64,000 nucleotides of DNA from Actinomycetales bacterium (GCA_016710645.1 JADJVI010000004.1:1-64000), one strand, 5' to 3'; positions 45,741 to 55,379 are shown, numbered from the stretch's first letter. The notes: generated by a model from the letters alone, not told the origin. A program made the numbers and translations.

Positions 45741-46252
45741 GGATTAGACGGGGTTTGCGGCCCCCGAGTTTCCGCGCCGAACACCAACTATTTCATGGGC
45801 GAACCAACTTGCGATTAGCATACTTGTTCGATACAATGAGTCATGGCCGACACCCAGATCACCGAGCACGAGATCCAGGAGTTCATCTCCGACCTCGCAC
45901 TGCTCGACGGCCACGGCCCGGGAGTCGAGGACACCACCCGAGTCCAGCTGATCACCGCCCTGGAATCCCTCAAAGCCGCCGCAGCGGCAGCCCAAGCCCG
46001 GATCAGCGTGACCTTCGCCCAATCCCAACGCGACACCCAACAAGCCGCCGGCATCCCCCGAGACAAGATCGGCGCCGGCATCGCCGAACAAGTCGCTCTC
46101 GCCCGCCGCGAGTCACCCACCCTCGGCTCCCGACACCTAGGCCTTGCGATGGCGCTCGTGACGGAGATGCCGCACACCCTGGCCGCCCTCACCACCGGCG
46201 AACTCTCCGAATGGCGCGCCACCCTCATCACCCGAGCCACCGCTGTCCCGCG

Positions 46253-47251
46253 TCAAGAATTTGGCAGGTTTTCGGGCTCGGGAAAGTTGGGTACCGCGGG
46301 GTCTGCCAGGCCGAGGTGGACCTCACGGGGACGGTTCCAGGCCAGGTGTTCGTGCGGCCTGACTTCGTTGAACTCGACCCGGAAGGCTTCGGCCTCGCGG
46401 ATCAGGTCGAGGGCGTCGTCGATCTGTTCGCGGTACAGCCGCTCGTACTTCAACGATCCGAAGGCTCGCTCTCGCACGCCGTTCTGGCCAGGGGTCTTGA
46501 CCCGGGTGCGAACATGACGCAGCTCGGGCCGCTTGCCGATGAAGCTCTCGAAGAGGAACGAACGGAACGGGCCGCCGTTGTCCGTGACCAGCGTGATGGG
46601 GACGATCTCACCGGTGTCGGGGTCGGTCAGGTACTCAATGAGCGAGTGCCCGCCCGGCAGCAACTGCTCGGCTTCAGCCAAGGCCAGCTCAACGGCCTCG
46701 ATCGCGTCGTACCGGTTCGCGGTCGGGGACCAGTGCCAGCCGAACTCGTACTTCGACCAGTAATCCGCCACACCGGCTACCCGCCACGTGCCGCCCGTGG
46801 TGGTCTCGTACTCGGAGAAGTCGAACTGCCACACCATGTTCGGCCCGGTCGGGGGCGCCGCGAACGCGGCCTTCCTCGCGGCCGCGAGCTGACGGCGTTC
46901 TCGTTGATAGTCGGCCTTAAGAAGCAAGCCTTCTGCGGCCAGCACCCGCAGCACGGTCGACTGCGAGAGTCGGTGGCCGTCGTGGCGGGTCATCGCCCAC
47001 ACCTTCCGGTGGCCCCACGCCGGATACTTGTGCGCCCACTTCACCACCGCCTGACGGTGCCTGTCCCGGGCCGGCGTCGGCCACGGCCCCTTGCGCGGAT
47101 GCCCAGCCTTGGCTTTGGCCTGCCAGCGTCGGTAGGTCCGTTCCGGGATGCCGACCAGACGAGTGAACCTCGTGGTCGGCATCCCGGCGTCGCGTCGGAT
47201 TACCTCGAGGTCCGTGAAGGGCCCAACCGGCCCTCCGCGCTCTTCTTCCAC
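46253..47251 (-). CDS. IS3-family transposase catalytic subunit, OrfB
   Basis: This 332-residue integrase-like protein carries the DDE core: first aspartate in VWQFDFSEYETT, second in LVTDNGGPFRSF, glutamate in GQNGVRERAFGSLKYE. An N-terminal HTH_21-type helical region (YPAWGHRKVWAMTRHDGH) precedes it. It lies in the -1 frame relative to orfA, overlapping it by 52 nt, so an OrfAB fusion by -1 frameshifting is expected from the family; a GAAGAAGAG stretch in the overlap is a possible slip site. Confidence 0.92.
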   Translation of the reverse strand: MEEERGGPVGPFTDLEVIRRDAGMPTTRFTRLVGIPERTYRRWQAKAKAGHPRKGPWPTPARDRHRQAVVKWAHKYPAWGHRKVWAMTRHDGHRLSQSTVLRVLAAEGLLLKADYQRERRQLAAARKAAFAAPPTGPNMVWQFDFSEYETTTGGTWRVAGVADYWSKYEFGWHWSPTANRYDAIEAVELALAEAEQLLPGGHSLIEYLTDPDTGEIVPITLVTDNGGPFRSFLFESFIGKRPELRHVRTRVKTPGQNGVRERAFGSLKYERLYREQIDDALDLIREAEAFRVEFNEVRPHEHLAWNRPREVHLGLADPAVPNFPEPENLPNS

Positions 47252-47517
47252 ACCCGGATCTCGACCGCCGCCTCACCCAAGGCACGGGTCAGGTCATCGA
47301 TCTCAGCCTCGAGCTGGGCCTCGCGCGTCGACGGGCCAGTCCTCCCGGCGGTCAAGGCAGTCTTTCCAGCCTCGATGAACTCGGCCTTCCACCGCCCGAT
47401 CGACTGCTCCGAAACCTTCTCCTTGCGGGCAGCCTCCGCGATCGAGACCTCCCCGGCAAGGATGCTCAACACGATCCGGGTCTTCTTCTCCGGCGGAATC
47501 ACCGGCGGACGTCCCAT
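47200..47517 (-). CDS. IS3-family OrfA, helix-turn-helix subunit
   Basis: This 105-residue protein has the HTH_Tnp_1 fold: EKKTRIVLSILAGEVSIAEA, then KVSEQSIGRWKAEFIEAG and a leucine-zipper-like tail AQLEAEIDDLTRALGEAAVEI. It binds the element ends and dimerises. Starts at 47517 near the right inverted repeat. Confidence 0.9.
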   Translation of the reverse strand: MGRPPVIPPEKKTRIVLSILAGEVSIAEAARKEKVSEQSIGRWKAEFIEAGKTALTAGRTGPSTREAQLEAEIDDLTRALGEAAVEIRVWKKSAEGRLGPSRTSR

Positions 47518-48562
47518 CAGGCACCTCCCTGACTCAGGCGCCGATCATGCCCTCATAACCGGCCTGCCAGAAAGTCTGAAGCGGGACACGCCACCCTCAC
47601 CCCAGAACACCGCCGCCACATCGACTCACGCCTGGCCGGACGACTAGCCGGACTGTCCGACAAACAAGTCGCCGCAGCCGCCAACGCCCTCGCCTACGAA
47701 CTCGACCCCCGCTCCGTCGTGGAACGCCACGCCTACGCCCACAGCCAACGCCGCGTCTCCATCCGCCCCGCCCCCGACACGATGGCCTACCTCACCGCCC
47801 TCCTACCCGCCCACGAAGCCGTCGCCGTCTACGCCGCCCTCACCCACACCGCCGCCACCGCCCGATCCGACGGCGACCCCCGCAGCACCGACCACGTCAA
47901 AGCCGACACCCTCGTCGAACGCATCACCGGACAAACCCACGCCCACCAAGTGCCCATCGACATCGGCCTGGTCATGACCGACACCACCCTCACCGACACC
48001 GACCACACCCCCGCCATCCTCCAGGGCTACGGCCCCATCCCCGCAGCCCTCGCCCGAGACATCCTCCGCGACACCACCCGACCCGCTGGCAGCAGCCGCA
48101 GACGAACGCCATCGTCGGACGGTGCGAGCGATGGCCACCATCAAGCCGACGCTTACCGCGCCCGTCGGGTCTCCCAGCGAGCTGACCAACGCGACCCCGG
48201 CGCCCCTCACACCCAAGACTGCTCACCCAAGGACCACGACCAAGCCCGGCCACCCGAGCCTCACTCGGGAGGCTGCCCAACCGAGGGCCACGACCAATCG
48301 AGCACCGACCAGCGCGCCAACCCGCATGCCCACGCAGCGGCGAAGGCGAGCGGATGCGATCGACTACTCAACGCGACCCGTCCAGAGGCTGAGTTCGATT
48401 GCGCGCCGAGCGGGCTGGTCATCGATGTCTTCCAGCGGGCTGCACCCCGGTCAACCCAACAGCGCGACGACACCCGACAGCCGAGCGAGCGACAGCCGGG
48501 CGACCCGCACGCCGCAGAGCGATGGACCGGCCGCGACATCCACGCCGCCGCCGTTTGGATCC

Positions 48563-48630
48563 GCCGGCTCTACACCAACCCCCACACCGGCGTCATCACC
48601 GACGCCGACCGCAAACGCCGCTACTTCCCC
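48563..48630. repeat. 68-bp direct repeat, left copy (target duplication)
   Basis: Bases 48563-48630 (GCCGGCTCTACACC... to ...CTACTTCCCC) are identical to 50251-50318. They encode LYTNPHTGVITDADRKRRYFP of the HNH gene and directly abut the IS1634/IS1549-type element on its left. Confidence 0.95.
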
Positions 48631-50250
48631 CTGACTTGGCTCACGGATTCGGGTTTTGGAGACCGCTGAGCTGTTGACCTGCGGTTTTGCCTTGGCGCGG
48701 GGCGAAATTTGGGCACTAATGTCGGGATGTGTCTCCTCATGTGCGGACCGTGAAGACGGCCTCTGGGGCGGTGGCGGTTCAGATCGTGTACTCGAACCGG
48801 CGCGGTGTGCGGTCGTTGGAGCACATCGGATCGGCACATGACGAGGCCGGGGTGGAGTTGTTGAAAACCGTTGCGCGGCAACGCCTCGCAGCTGGTCAGG
48901 GAGAGCTGGACCTGGGCCTGGGGCCGTCGGCGGGTGGCCCGTTGCCGATCCTGGGTTCGCGGATGGCGGTCCTGGTTGACGCGCTCACCCATGCCTACCG
49001 GGTGCTGGGGTTCGATGCCGCGGCCGGTGGGGATGAGGTGTTCGCGCAGCTGGTCCTGGCTCGGATCATGGAGCCGACGTCCAAGCTCGATAGTGCCCGG
49101 GTCTTGGCCGAGGCCGGTGTGCCGGCGGCGTCGTACCCGACGCTGAAGCGGCACTTACCACGCTACGCCGATCCCGCGTGGCGGCAGCGCCTGTCCGCGG
49201 TGTGCGCGCGGCACGCTGGGCTGGGCCCGTCGAGCCTGGTGCTCTATGACGTGTCGACGCTCTACTTCGAAACCGACGAGGGCGACGGGTTCCGCGAGCC
49301 CGGCTTCTCCAAGGAACGGCGCCTGGAGCCACAGATCACCATCGGGTTGCTGGTCGACGCGGCGGGCTTCCCGCTGGCCGTCGAGGCGTTCGAGGGAAAC
49401 CGGGCCGAGACCACGACGATGCTGCCGACGATCCGGGTGTTCATGACCGCTCACCGGCTCACTGACGTGGTCATCGTCGCCGACGCGGGTATGGTCTCCT
49501 CGGCCAACCAGCGCGCGATCGAGGCCGAGGGCTTGTCGTTCATCCTGGGCGCGAAGATCCCCGACATCCCCTACGTGGTCCGTGCCTGGCACGAAACCAA
49601 TCCCGGGCGGGACATCCCCGACGGGCTGGTCCTGACTCAGCCGTGGCCGGCCACCCCCGGCGATCACCGTAAGGACCAGGTGATCCACTACCAGTACCGC
49701 GCCGACCGGGCGCGGCGCACCCTGCGCGGTATCGATCAACAGGTCGCCAAAGCCCAACGCGCGGTCGAGGGCAAGGCACCGGTGAAACGGAACCGGTTCA
49801 TCACCATCACCGGCGGCGCCAAGAGCATCAACCGGACCCTGGAGACCAAGACCCGCACCCTGGCCGGCTGGAAAGGCTACGTCACCGACGTCGTCGACAC
49901 CGACCCCGCGTTCGTGATCGGCGCCTACCACCAGCTGTGGCAGGTCGAGAAGTCATTCCGGATGTCCAAGCACGACCTGCAAGCCCGCCCGATCTTCCAC
50001 CACAAACGCGAGTCGATACAAGCCCACCTCGCCGTCGTGTTCACCGCACTGGCGGTATCCCGCTGGATCGAGGCCGAAACCGGTTGGAGCATCAAGAAAT
50101 TCGTGCGGACCACCCGCCGCTACCGCGAAGTCACCATCAAAGCCGGCGAGCACACCCTCACCGCAGCCGACCCCCTACCCGAGGACCTCGCCACCGCGAT
50201 CAACACCATCCACACCCACCGACCAGCGCACTAAATTGAGCCAAGTCGGG
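48631..50250. mobile_element. IS1634/IS1549-type insertion sequence with a 68-bp target duplication
   Basis: About 1620 bp. The left end CTGACTTGGCTCA and the complement of the right end CCCGACTTGGCTCA form the terminal inverted repeat. A single transposase gene fills it. The flanking direct repeat is 68 bp, far above the 3-10 bp usual for IS elements, but long variable duplications are described for IS1634 and IS1549. The element is the second insertion in the same HNH gene. Confidence 0.88.
48729..50234 (+). CDS. IS1634-family transposase
   Basis: This 501-residue DDE transposase of the IS4/IS1634 superfamily starts with YSNRRGVRSLEHIGSAHDEAGVELL (joined), has LVLYDVSTLYFETDEGD with the first aspartate, VIVADAGMVSSANQRAIEAE with the second, and YHQLWQVEKSFRMSKHDLQARPIFH with the glutamate in the Y-x-x-L/I-W-x-V-E-x-x-F-R signature. 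It appears intact. Start GTG 48729 is the furthest; a GTG at about 48741 is also possible. Confidence 0.93.
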   Translation: MSPHVRTVKTASGAVAVQIVYSNRRGVRSLEHIGSAHDEAGVELLKTVARQRLAAGQGELDLGLGPSAGGPLPILGSRMAVLVDALTHAYRVLGFDAAAGGDEVFAQLVLARIMEPTSKLDSARVLAEAGVPAASYPTLKRHLPRYADPAWRQRLSAVCARHAGLGPSSLVLYDVSTLYFETDEGDGFREPGFSKERRLEPQITIGLLVDAAGFPLAVEAFEGNRAETTTMLPTIRVFMTAHRLTDVVIVADAGMVSSANQRAIEAEGLSFILGAKIPDIPYVVRAWHETNPGRDIPDGLVLTQPWPATPGDHRKDQVIHYQYRADRARRTLRGIDQQVAKAQRAVEGKAPVKRNRFITITGGAKSINRTLETKTRTLAGWKGYVTDVVDTDPAFVIGAYHQLWQVEKSFRMSKHDLQARPIFHHKRESIQAHLAVVFTALAVSRWIEAETGWSIKKFVRTTRRYREVTIKAGEHTLTAADPLPEDLATAINTIHTHRPAH

Positions 50251-50318
50251 GCCGGCTCTACACCAACCCCCACACCGGCGTCATCACCGACGCCGACCGC
50301 AAACGCCGCTACTTCCCC
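50251..50318. repeat. 68-bp direct repeat, right copy (target duplication)
   Basis: Exact copy of 48563-48630 on the right side of the IS1634-type element. The HNH reading frame continues from it with EHLRRLIIARDQW. Confidence 0.95.
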
Positions 50319-50614
50319 GAACACCTACGCCGCCTGATCATCGCCCGCGACCAATGGTGCCGCACCCCCTACTGCGGCGCCCCCATCAAACACATCGACC
50401 ACGCCACCCGACACGCCAACGGCGGACCCACCACCCCCGACAACGCCCAAGGCCTCTGCGAACGCTGCAACCACACCAAAGAGACCCCCGGCTGGACCAC
50501 CACCACCAACCACCTCCCCGACGACATCGTGGTCATCCTCACCACCACCCCCACCGGCACCACTCACCACACAACCGCACCCCCCTGGCACGCCGCCTGA
50601 GGCGCGAACCCGGC

Positions 50615-52426
50615 TCAGCCAGCGAGGGCGCAGACCGGGACCGACGTCGGGCTGATCTGACCGCTGCGCACGACCGAGACCACCGCGCACACCTGGCTGC
50701 CAGCGGTAGCCGCGACTTCTTTGGCTCGCGCACCGGTGACCGTCGTCGGCGCCGCCGCGATCGCCTCGGATGCCGTCGCTCCAAAGCCCACCCGATAGGT
50801 GTCCTTGGAGCTCGGCCCGTCATAGTTCCACGTGAAACGTACGACTCCGGGGGCGCCAACCGCTTGCACGGTCGGCGCCACGAACACCCCATCGCCGATC
50901 GCCGACCCGTCGGTGGTCGGCTTGAGCGTCTGCACAGCCGTCGGCGTCGCCACCGGATCCGACGCCCGCCCACCGCCCAGCACGCCGCTTGACACCATCC
51001 ACCATCCGAGCGCTCCCACGAGCAACCCGGCCACAGCGAGGCCAACTCGCCGCCCCGACCCGCCCCGGCCAGACGCCAAAGCATCGGCGGACGGCATACC
51101 GGGGTCGACCTCGACTGGATCCCACCGAGTGAGTGGGGTGGGGTCGGCGGCGACATTGGGAGTCGCATGCGGAGCACTACCCGCGGCGGATAGCGACGGC
51201 GGCGGCGGCACGGTCGGCCACGCGTTGTCGGACCCGGGGGCCCCGGCGGCGGGGGCGTGCGGCACCGGCGGAGGCGGCACCGGCGGGAATCCCGGCGCGA
51301 CCGGCGCCGGGACCGCCCCAGGAGCGGCGTATGCCGTCTGGCCAGGGACGGGCGTCGGCGCGACGGGCGCGACGGGGGCGCCGGGCGCGGACGGCATACC
51401 GGCCACTGGACCCTGGGCCTCGACCCGTTGCGGGCCCTTGATGTGGGTGTGCTGGTCGGTGTCGGCCTGGGTGCTCTCCCCGGACCCGGCAGCCGCGTCG
51501 GGGCCGAACAGCCGGGTGCGGCCGCGATCGTCGAGGACGAGCACCTGGGTGCGCGGCAGCCGGCACTCCTGCTCGATGGCCTGCAGGCCGTGGGCAAGTT
51601 CGAGGGCACTCTGCGGTCGCAGCGCCGGGTCCTTGGCCATGGTCTGCGCGAGCAGCCGCTCCAGCGAGGCGGGCACGTCGGGCCGCTTGGTCGGAGGGAC
51701 CGGCTGGGTGCGGATCCGGGGCATGAGCGCGTATGCCGTGTTGTCGCCACCGGGCACCTCGAACGGGGAGCGCCCGACCAGCAGCTGCCACAGAGTGGCG
51801 CCGAGGGAGTAGATGTCGGAGCGTTCGTCGCCGTCGCTCTCGCCGTAAACGACCTCGGGGGCCGACCACGGGACCGATACGCCGATCTCCTCGCGCGCGC
51901 TGACCCCGTTGACGACTGCGTCGGCGCGGGTGCGCAGCCCCCGACCGGCGATGCCGAAGTCGGTAAGGCCCGGGGCGCCATAGGCGCTGACCAGGACGTT
52001 GGCCGGCTTGATGTCGCGGTGGATGACGTGGGCCTGGTGGGCGGTCTGGATCGCGCTGGCCAGCTGAATCCCGATCCGCAGCACGTCACCGAGCCCGAAC
52101 CGCTCCGCCCTCGATCGCTGCGCGAGGTTGGGCGGGGGGTAGTACTTCATGACCAGGTATGGGCGGCCGTCGGCGGCGGTGCCGGCCCGGAAGACCTGGA
52201 CGATATAGGGGTGGTCGCCGAGCGCGGCCATGGTGTCGGCCTCGGCAATGAACTCCGCCCGGATCTTGTCGCTCAGCGTGCCGGCCTTGAGCACCTTGAC
52301 CGCGACCGGCATACGGGGGCTCTGTTGTTCGTAGAGGTAGACGTCGGCGTAGCCCCCCGACCCGAGCGGCTGGACGTAGACCAGACCCGGCAGCTGCGGC
52401 GCGCTGGACGCAGCGGCCTGCGCCAT
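50615..52426 (-). CDS. Membrane Ser/Thr protein kinase with an outer Fn3-like domain
   Basis: This 603-residue kinase has an intact catalytic domain (about 12-285): glycine loop LGSGGYADVYLY, lysine in VAVKVLK, catalytic loop HRDIKPANVL, DFG in LTDFGIAG, APE in SAPEVVYG. A Pro/Ala-rich juxtamembrane stretch (about 330-480), one membrane helix (VGLAVAGLLVGALGWWMV) and a short outer domain with a Fn3-like VRFTWNYDGPSSKDTYRVGF follow, instead of PASTA repeats. Its start overlaps the FHA gene stop by 1 nt. The FHA protein is a likely substrate and PP2C the opposing phosphatase, which is inference from the operon. Confidence 0.9.
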   Translation of the reverse strand: MAQAAASSAPQLPGLVYVQPLGSGGYADVYLYEQQSPRMPVAVKVLKAGTLSDKIRAEFIAEADTMAALGDHPYIVQVFRAGTAADGRPYLVMKYYPPPNLAQRSRAERFGLGDVLRIGIQLASAIQTAHQAHVIHRDIKPANVLVSAYGAPGLTDFGIAGRGLRTRADAVVNGVSAREEIGVSVPWSAPEVVYGESDGDERSDIYSLGATLWQLLVGRSPFEVPGGDNTAYALMPRIRTQPVPPTKRPDVPASLERLLAQTMAKDPALRPQSALELAHGLQAIEQECRLPRTQVLVLDDRGRTRLFGPDAAAGSGESTQADTDQHTHIKGPQRVEAQGPVAGMPSAPGAPVAPVAPTPVPGQTAYAAPGAVPAPVAPGFPPVPPPPVPHAPAAGAPGSDNAWPTVPPPPSLSAAGSAPHATPNVAADPTPLTRWDPVEVDPGMPSADALASGRGGSGRRVGLAVAGLLVGALGWWMVSSGVLGGGRASDPVATPTAVQTLKPTTDGSAIGDGVFVAPTVQAVGAPGVVRFTWNYDGPSSKDTYRVGFGATASEAIAAAPTTVTGARAKEVAATAGSQVCAVVSVVRSGQISPTSVPVCALAG

Positions 52427-54603
52427 CAGCCGACCTCGAACGAGAAGGTGACCTCGTCGGCGAGTTCGACGAGGGTGCCGGGTTCGAGCACCTGCTGATC
52501 GTGTGCGACCAGACGCACCGGGCCGCGGCCGGGCAGGGTGACCGTCGTGCCATTAGTGGTGCCGAGGTCGCGGACGAGGACATGCCAGCCCTCCAGCAGC
52601 ACCTCGAGGTGATTGCGGGAGACATCGCGCAGCGGGCTCGCGACCTTGACGACGTGCGGCCGCGACGCGACCGGGATGGCCGGGTCGACGGTCGGGGCGC
52701 GGCCCATGAGCACGCCGCGATCGAGCGTGACGACATCGCCGGTCGACAGCCTCAGCACGCCCAGCGCAGGCCGCGGTGTCGAGAACGGCTCCTGCGCCGG
52801 AACCTCGCGCCCGCACGTGCGACAGGTGCTCGCGTGCGGAGGGCTGACATGCCCGGCGGGGCAGAGCACGGCGAGCACCGAGACTGCGCTCACGATCGGT
52901 GCGGCACCGGCTTCGGCGAGGAGGGCAGATCGGTCGACCGTCGCGTCGAAGGCGTCCGGGTCCTCGACCACCGCACTCGGGTATGCCGTGCCCGTCACCT
53001 CCGCTGCCGGGGCCGGAGTTGGCGTGGCCGGATTTGACGCGGGGGGAATTGACGGGGCCGATGGTGCGGGAGCCAGTGGCGTCAGGGCGACCGGCGGCGA
53101 CACCGGCGGCGGCGAGACGGGCGGCAGCGGGGCCGTTGGGATGGGAGGCGCCGGCGGGGCTGATGCTGACGGCAGTGGTGGCGGCTCAGGCGTGATGTGC
53201 GCGGGCGACTCCCCGACCACAGGCTCGCGCTCCAACTCTGGGTCGCGGCCTAGGTCGACGGCGGGACCCAAATCGACAGCCGGCCCGAGGTCGACCTGGC
53301 GGGTGAGACCCGCGACGCGCGGGGGCGGCAATTCTTCAGGAGAGAAGCTTGATTCCACCGTCCTAGACGACGTCTCGACGACCGGCGGTTCGGGCAGGCT
53401 CACCCACGAGTCCATGACTGGACTGGACTGCTCGACGAATGAATCGCCTTCTGTGGCAGGGGAATCCGCGCCATCCACGGTTCGTGAAACTGCACCGATC
53501 GCTGAATTTGCCTGTGCAGCAACGGTTTCCACTGACAGCGTGCGCTGCTCAGGCTCCTGAGCCACCGGAGTGGGCTTCGGCTGCACGTCTGGCTCCGGCG
53601 CAGTCTCCACCGGCACTGAAACCGTCGGAGCGACTGCCCCGGGGGTTGGCGCAGGTTGGGCTGCAGCTAGTGCTGGCGATTCCACAACGGGCGTCGTAGG
53701 AACAGGTTCCACGGCGGGGGAAGGGGCCGCAGGCGGGAGCGGGGCGGCATACGGGGTGAATTGACGGCCCACCGGTCGTGGAGGCGGACTGGGCACCCAC
53801 CCGCCGACGCGACCGGCGGGGGCAGGTGGGGGCACCGACGGCGGTGGGGGCTTCGGGGCTTCGGGCGCAATGACCGGACGACTGGTGGCCCACGGCACGT
53901 GGTCGATGGGTGCCCGCTGCCCGGGGTCCGACGCCGACGGCGCCGACGGCTCCTTGGGATTGGGTGGCTCAGGTGAGCTCACCTCGAGCGCGACGGCGGC
54001 AGGCGCGACGGGGGCAGGCGCGACGGGGGCAGGCGCGACGGGGGCAGGCGCGACGGCGGAGATCGGAGGGAGGGTCGGAACGGGAGTCGATTCCATGCGA
54101 ACGCTGTCCGGGACTGGGCTCGCCAGCACGTCCGGATGGACGGCCACTGCTGGAGGGACGGGGGCGGCTGGCCGAGCCGCAGCAACCGGAGCAACCGGAG
54201 CAACCGGAGCGGACGGCATACCGAGTCCGGGGACGAGCAGCACCGACTCCACGTCGTGGAGCAGCACCTGAGCCCAGTCACCCGGCGGCTGCGGGCGGAT
54301 CTCCACGGTGCGGCCGGCGACGCTCGCCTCCGCGTGGGCCTGCTTGGCGACGACGATCCGCACCCCCGACCCGCCTTCCACCACAGCGGCCGCGGCACAC
54401 GGGGGCGGCCCGCCGAACCGACCGAGCACCTGGAGCGCGTCGTCGAAACGACCACTGCCGACGGCGGCGCGCAGGTGCGGCAGGCGCGGGTCGCCAGGCG
54501 AGAGCTCGACCGCGATGGCGATGCCCGGGCCGGTGACCGCCTCCCACCCGCCAGGCAGGGCGGCGGTCAGCAGCTCAGGCTCAACAGACGAGGGCGGGGT
54601 CAC
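52426..54603 (-). CDS. FHA-domain protein with Pro/Ala-rich linker and zinc ribbon
   Basis: This 725-residue protein has a folded N-terminal domain (1 to about 130), a very long Pro/Ala/Val linker including four 15-bp repeats at 54000-54060 encoding PVAPA, a two-CxxC zinc ribbon VLCPAGHVSPPHASTCRTCG near residue 600, and a C-terminal FHA domain (about 630-725) with the phosphothreonine site LMGRAP, SRNHLEVLLEG and LGTTNGTTV. It should read phosphothreonine made by the neighbouring kinase. Start GTG 54603 overlaps the PP2C stop by 4 nt. Confidence 0.88.
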   Translation of the reverse strand: MTPPSSVEPELLTAALPGGWEAVTGPGIAIAVELSPGDPRLPHLRAAVGSGRFDDALQVLGRFGGPPPCAAAAVVEGGSGVRIVVAKQAHAEASVAGRTVEIRPQPPGDWAQVLLHDVESVLLVPGLGMPSAPVAPVAPVAAARPAAPVPPAVAVHPDVLASPVPDSVRMESTPVPTLPPISAVAPAPVAPAPVAPAPVAPAAVALEVSSPEPPNPKEPSAPSASDPGQRAPIDHVPWATSRPVIAPEAPKPPPPSVPPPAPAGRVGGWVPSPPPRPVGRQFTPYAAPLPPAAPSPAVEPVPTTPVVESPALAAAQPAPTPGAVAPTVSVPVETAPEPDVQPKPTPVAQEPEQRTLSVETVAAQANSAIGAVSRTVDGADSPATEGDSFVEQSSPVMDSWVSLPEPPVVETSSRTVESSFSPEELPPPRVAGLTRQVDLGPAVDLGPAVDLGRDPELEREPVVGESPAHITPEPPPLPSASAPPAPPIPTAPLPPVSPPPVSPPVALTPLAPAPSAPSIPPASNPATPTPAPAAEVTGTAYPSAVVEDPDAFDATVDRSALLAEAGAAPIVSAVSVLAVLCPAGHVSPPHASTCRTCGREVPAQEPFSTPRPALGVLRLSTGDVVTLDRGVLMGRAPTVDPAIPVASRPHVVKVASPLRDVSRNHLEVLLEGWHVLVRDLGTTNGTTVTLPGRGPVRLVAHDQQVLEPGTLVELADEVTFSFEVG

Positions 54604-55379
54604 GGCGTGCCTCGAGGCGTGGTGTCCTCGTCGACCTCCGCCGCGGGGTAGTCGGCCAACTCCACGACGATGACGGTGACGTTGTCGCGGCCGCCGTTGT
54701 CGACGGCGCGCTCGACGAGGGTTTGCGCGCAGGCTTGCGGGTCGAGGCCGGCGCCGAGGATCGCTTGGATCTCGTCGTCACCGACTTCGTTGGTCAGCCC
54801 GTCCGAGCAGACGACGAACCGTTCCCCCGGACACGGCGGGAACACCCAGGTGTCGACCGGCGGCAACGGCTCACGCCCCAACGACCGGGTGACGGTATGC
54901 CGCAATGGGTGCACTCGCGCCTCGGCGCCAGTGAGGAAACCGGCGTCGACGAGTTCCTGCACCTCGGAGTGGTCGACGGTCACCTGCGCAAGGGTGGCGT
55001 TGAGGTAGCGATAGACCCGCGAGTCGCCGAGATTGAGCACGGCCCAGTGCGGCGACCCGCCGACCGTGACGAGCGCGACGCCGGTCACCGTGGTGGCCAT
55101 GCCGTTCTTGCTCGGGTCCTGCCCGGCGGCGGCGAGGATGCGCCAGTTGGCGGTCTCGATCTGCCGCACGAAGTCGGCGACCTTGAGTCCGTCGCGCCCG
55201 GCCAGCTCACCGAGGGTGTCGGCCGTGATCCGGCTCGCGATCTCGCCCGCGGCATGTCCGCCCATCCCGTCGGCGACGACATACACCCCCGCCTGTGCGA
55301 ACGCGGAGTCCTCGTTGTGCTCGCGCACCCGCCCGACGTCCGTGGCCACGCCCACGTTGAGGGTCAAGCCAGCCGCCAT
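54600..55379 (-). CDS. PP2C-family Ser/Thr protein phosphatase
   Basis: This 259-residue cytosolic phosphatase has the metal-site motifs of the PPM family: GRVREHNEDSAF, VVADGMGGHAAGE, NLGDSRVYRY, CSDGLTNEVGDDEI and GGRDNVTVIVVEL. There is no membrane helix, unlike mycobacterial PstP. It is the first gene of the operon PP2C-FHA-kinase, so the reversing enzyme, reader and writer of phosphothreonine are made together. The promoter lies in 55380-55470. Confidence 0.94.
   Translation of the reverse strand: MAAGLTLNVGVATDVGRVREHNEDSAFAQAGVYVVADGMGGHAAGEIASRITADTLGELAGRDGLKVADFVRQIETANWRILAAAGQDPSKNGMATTVTGVALVTVGGSPHWAVLNLGDSRVYRYLNATLAQVTVDHSEVQELVDAGFLTGAEARVHPLRHTVTRSLGREPLPPVDTWVFPPCPGERFVVCSDGLTNEVGDDEIQAILGAGLDPQACAQTLVERAVDNGGRDNVTVIVVELADYPAAEVDEDTTPRGTP

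Larger units (their letters stand above)
46244..47588. mobile_element. IS3-family insertion sequence
   Basis: About 1345 bp with related ends: left TGTCCCGCGTCAAGAATTTG, right (complement) TGTCCCGCTTCAGACTTTC, then GGCAGG on both sides. A 3-bp duplication CGC flanks it, and removing one copy rejoins the HNH frame as ATA-TLTPEH. It carries the two overlapping genes orfA and orfB of the IS3 plan, both on the minus strand. Confidence 0.9.
45843..50601 (+). pseudogene. DUF222/HNH endonuclease (13E12-type), interrupted by two IS elements
   Basis: Three exon-like pieces make one gene. 45843-46246 encodes the DUF222 N terminus (ITALESLKAAAAAAQARISV; HLGLAMALVTEMP; LITRATA). 47589-48630 continues ATLTPEHRRHIDSRLAGRLAG to GVITDADRKRRYFP. 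50319-50601 completes it with EHLRRLIIARDQWCRTPYCG, HIDHATRHANGGPTTPDN and LCERCNHTKETPGW, the HNH core with its zinc cysteines. Removing both elements restores one frame to the stop at 50599-50601. Such genes are multicopy in actinobacteria and are often recombination targets. Recently disabled, as the pieces have not decayed. Confidence 0.9.

Noticed and set aside
45795..45842. Possible LexA/SOS box before the HNH gene
   Set aside because: Only one half (TCGAAC on the minus strand) is present; the second half does not match, so it was not listed.
45119..47647. An 842-codon plus-strand frame crossing tad remnants, repeats and the IS3-family element
   Set aside because: It joins unrelated pieces by chance; only the short TadG-like segment at 45326-45490 is protein-like.
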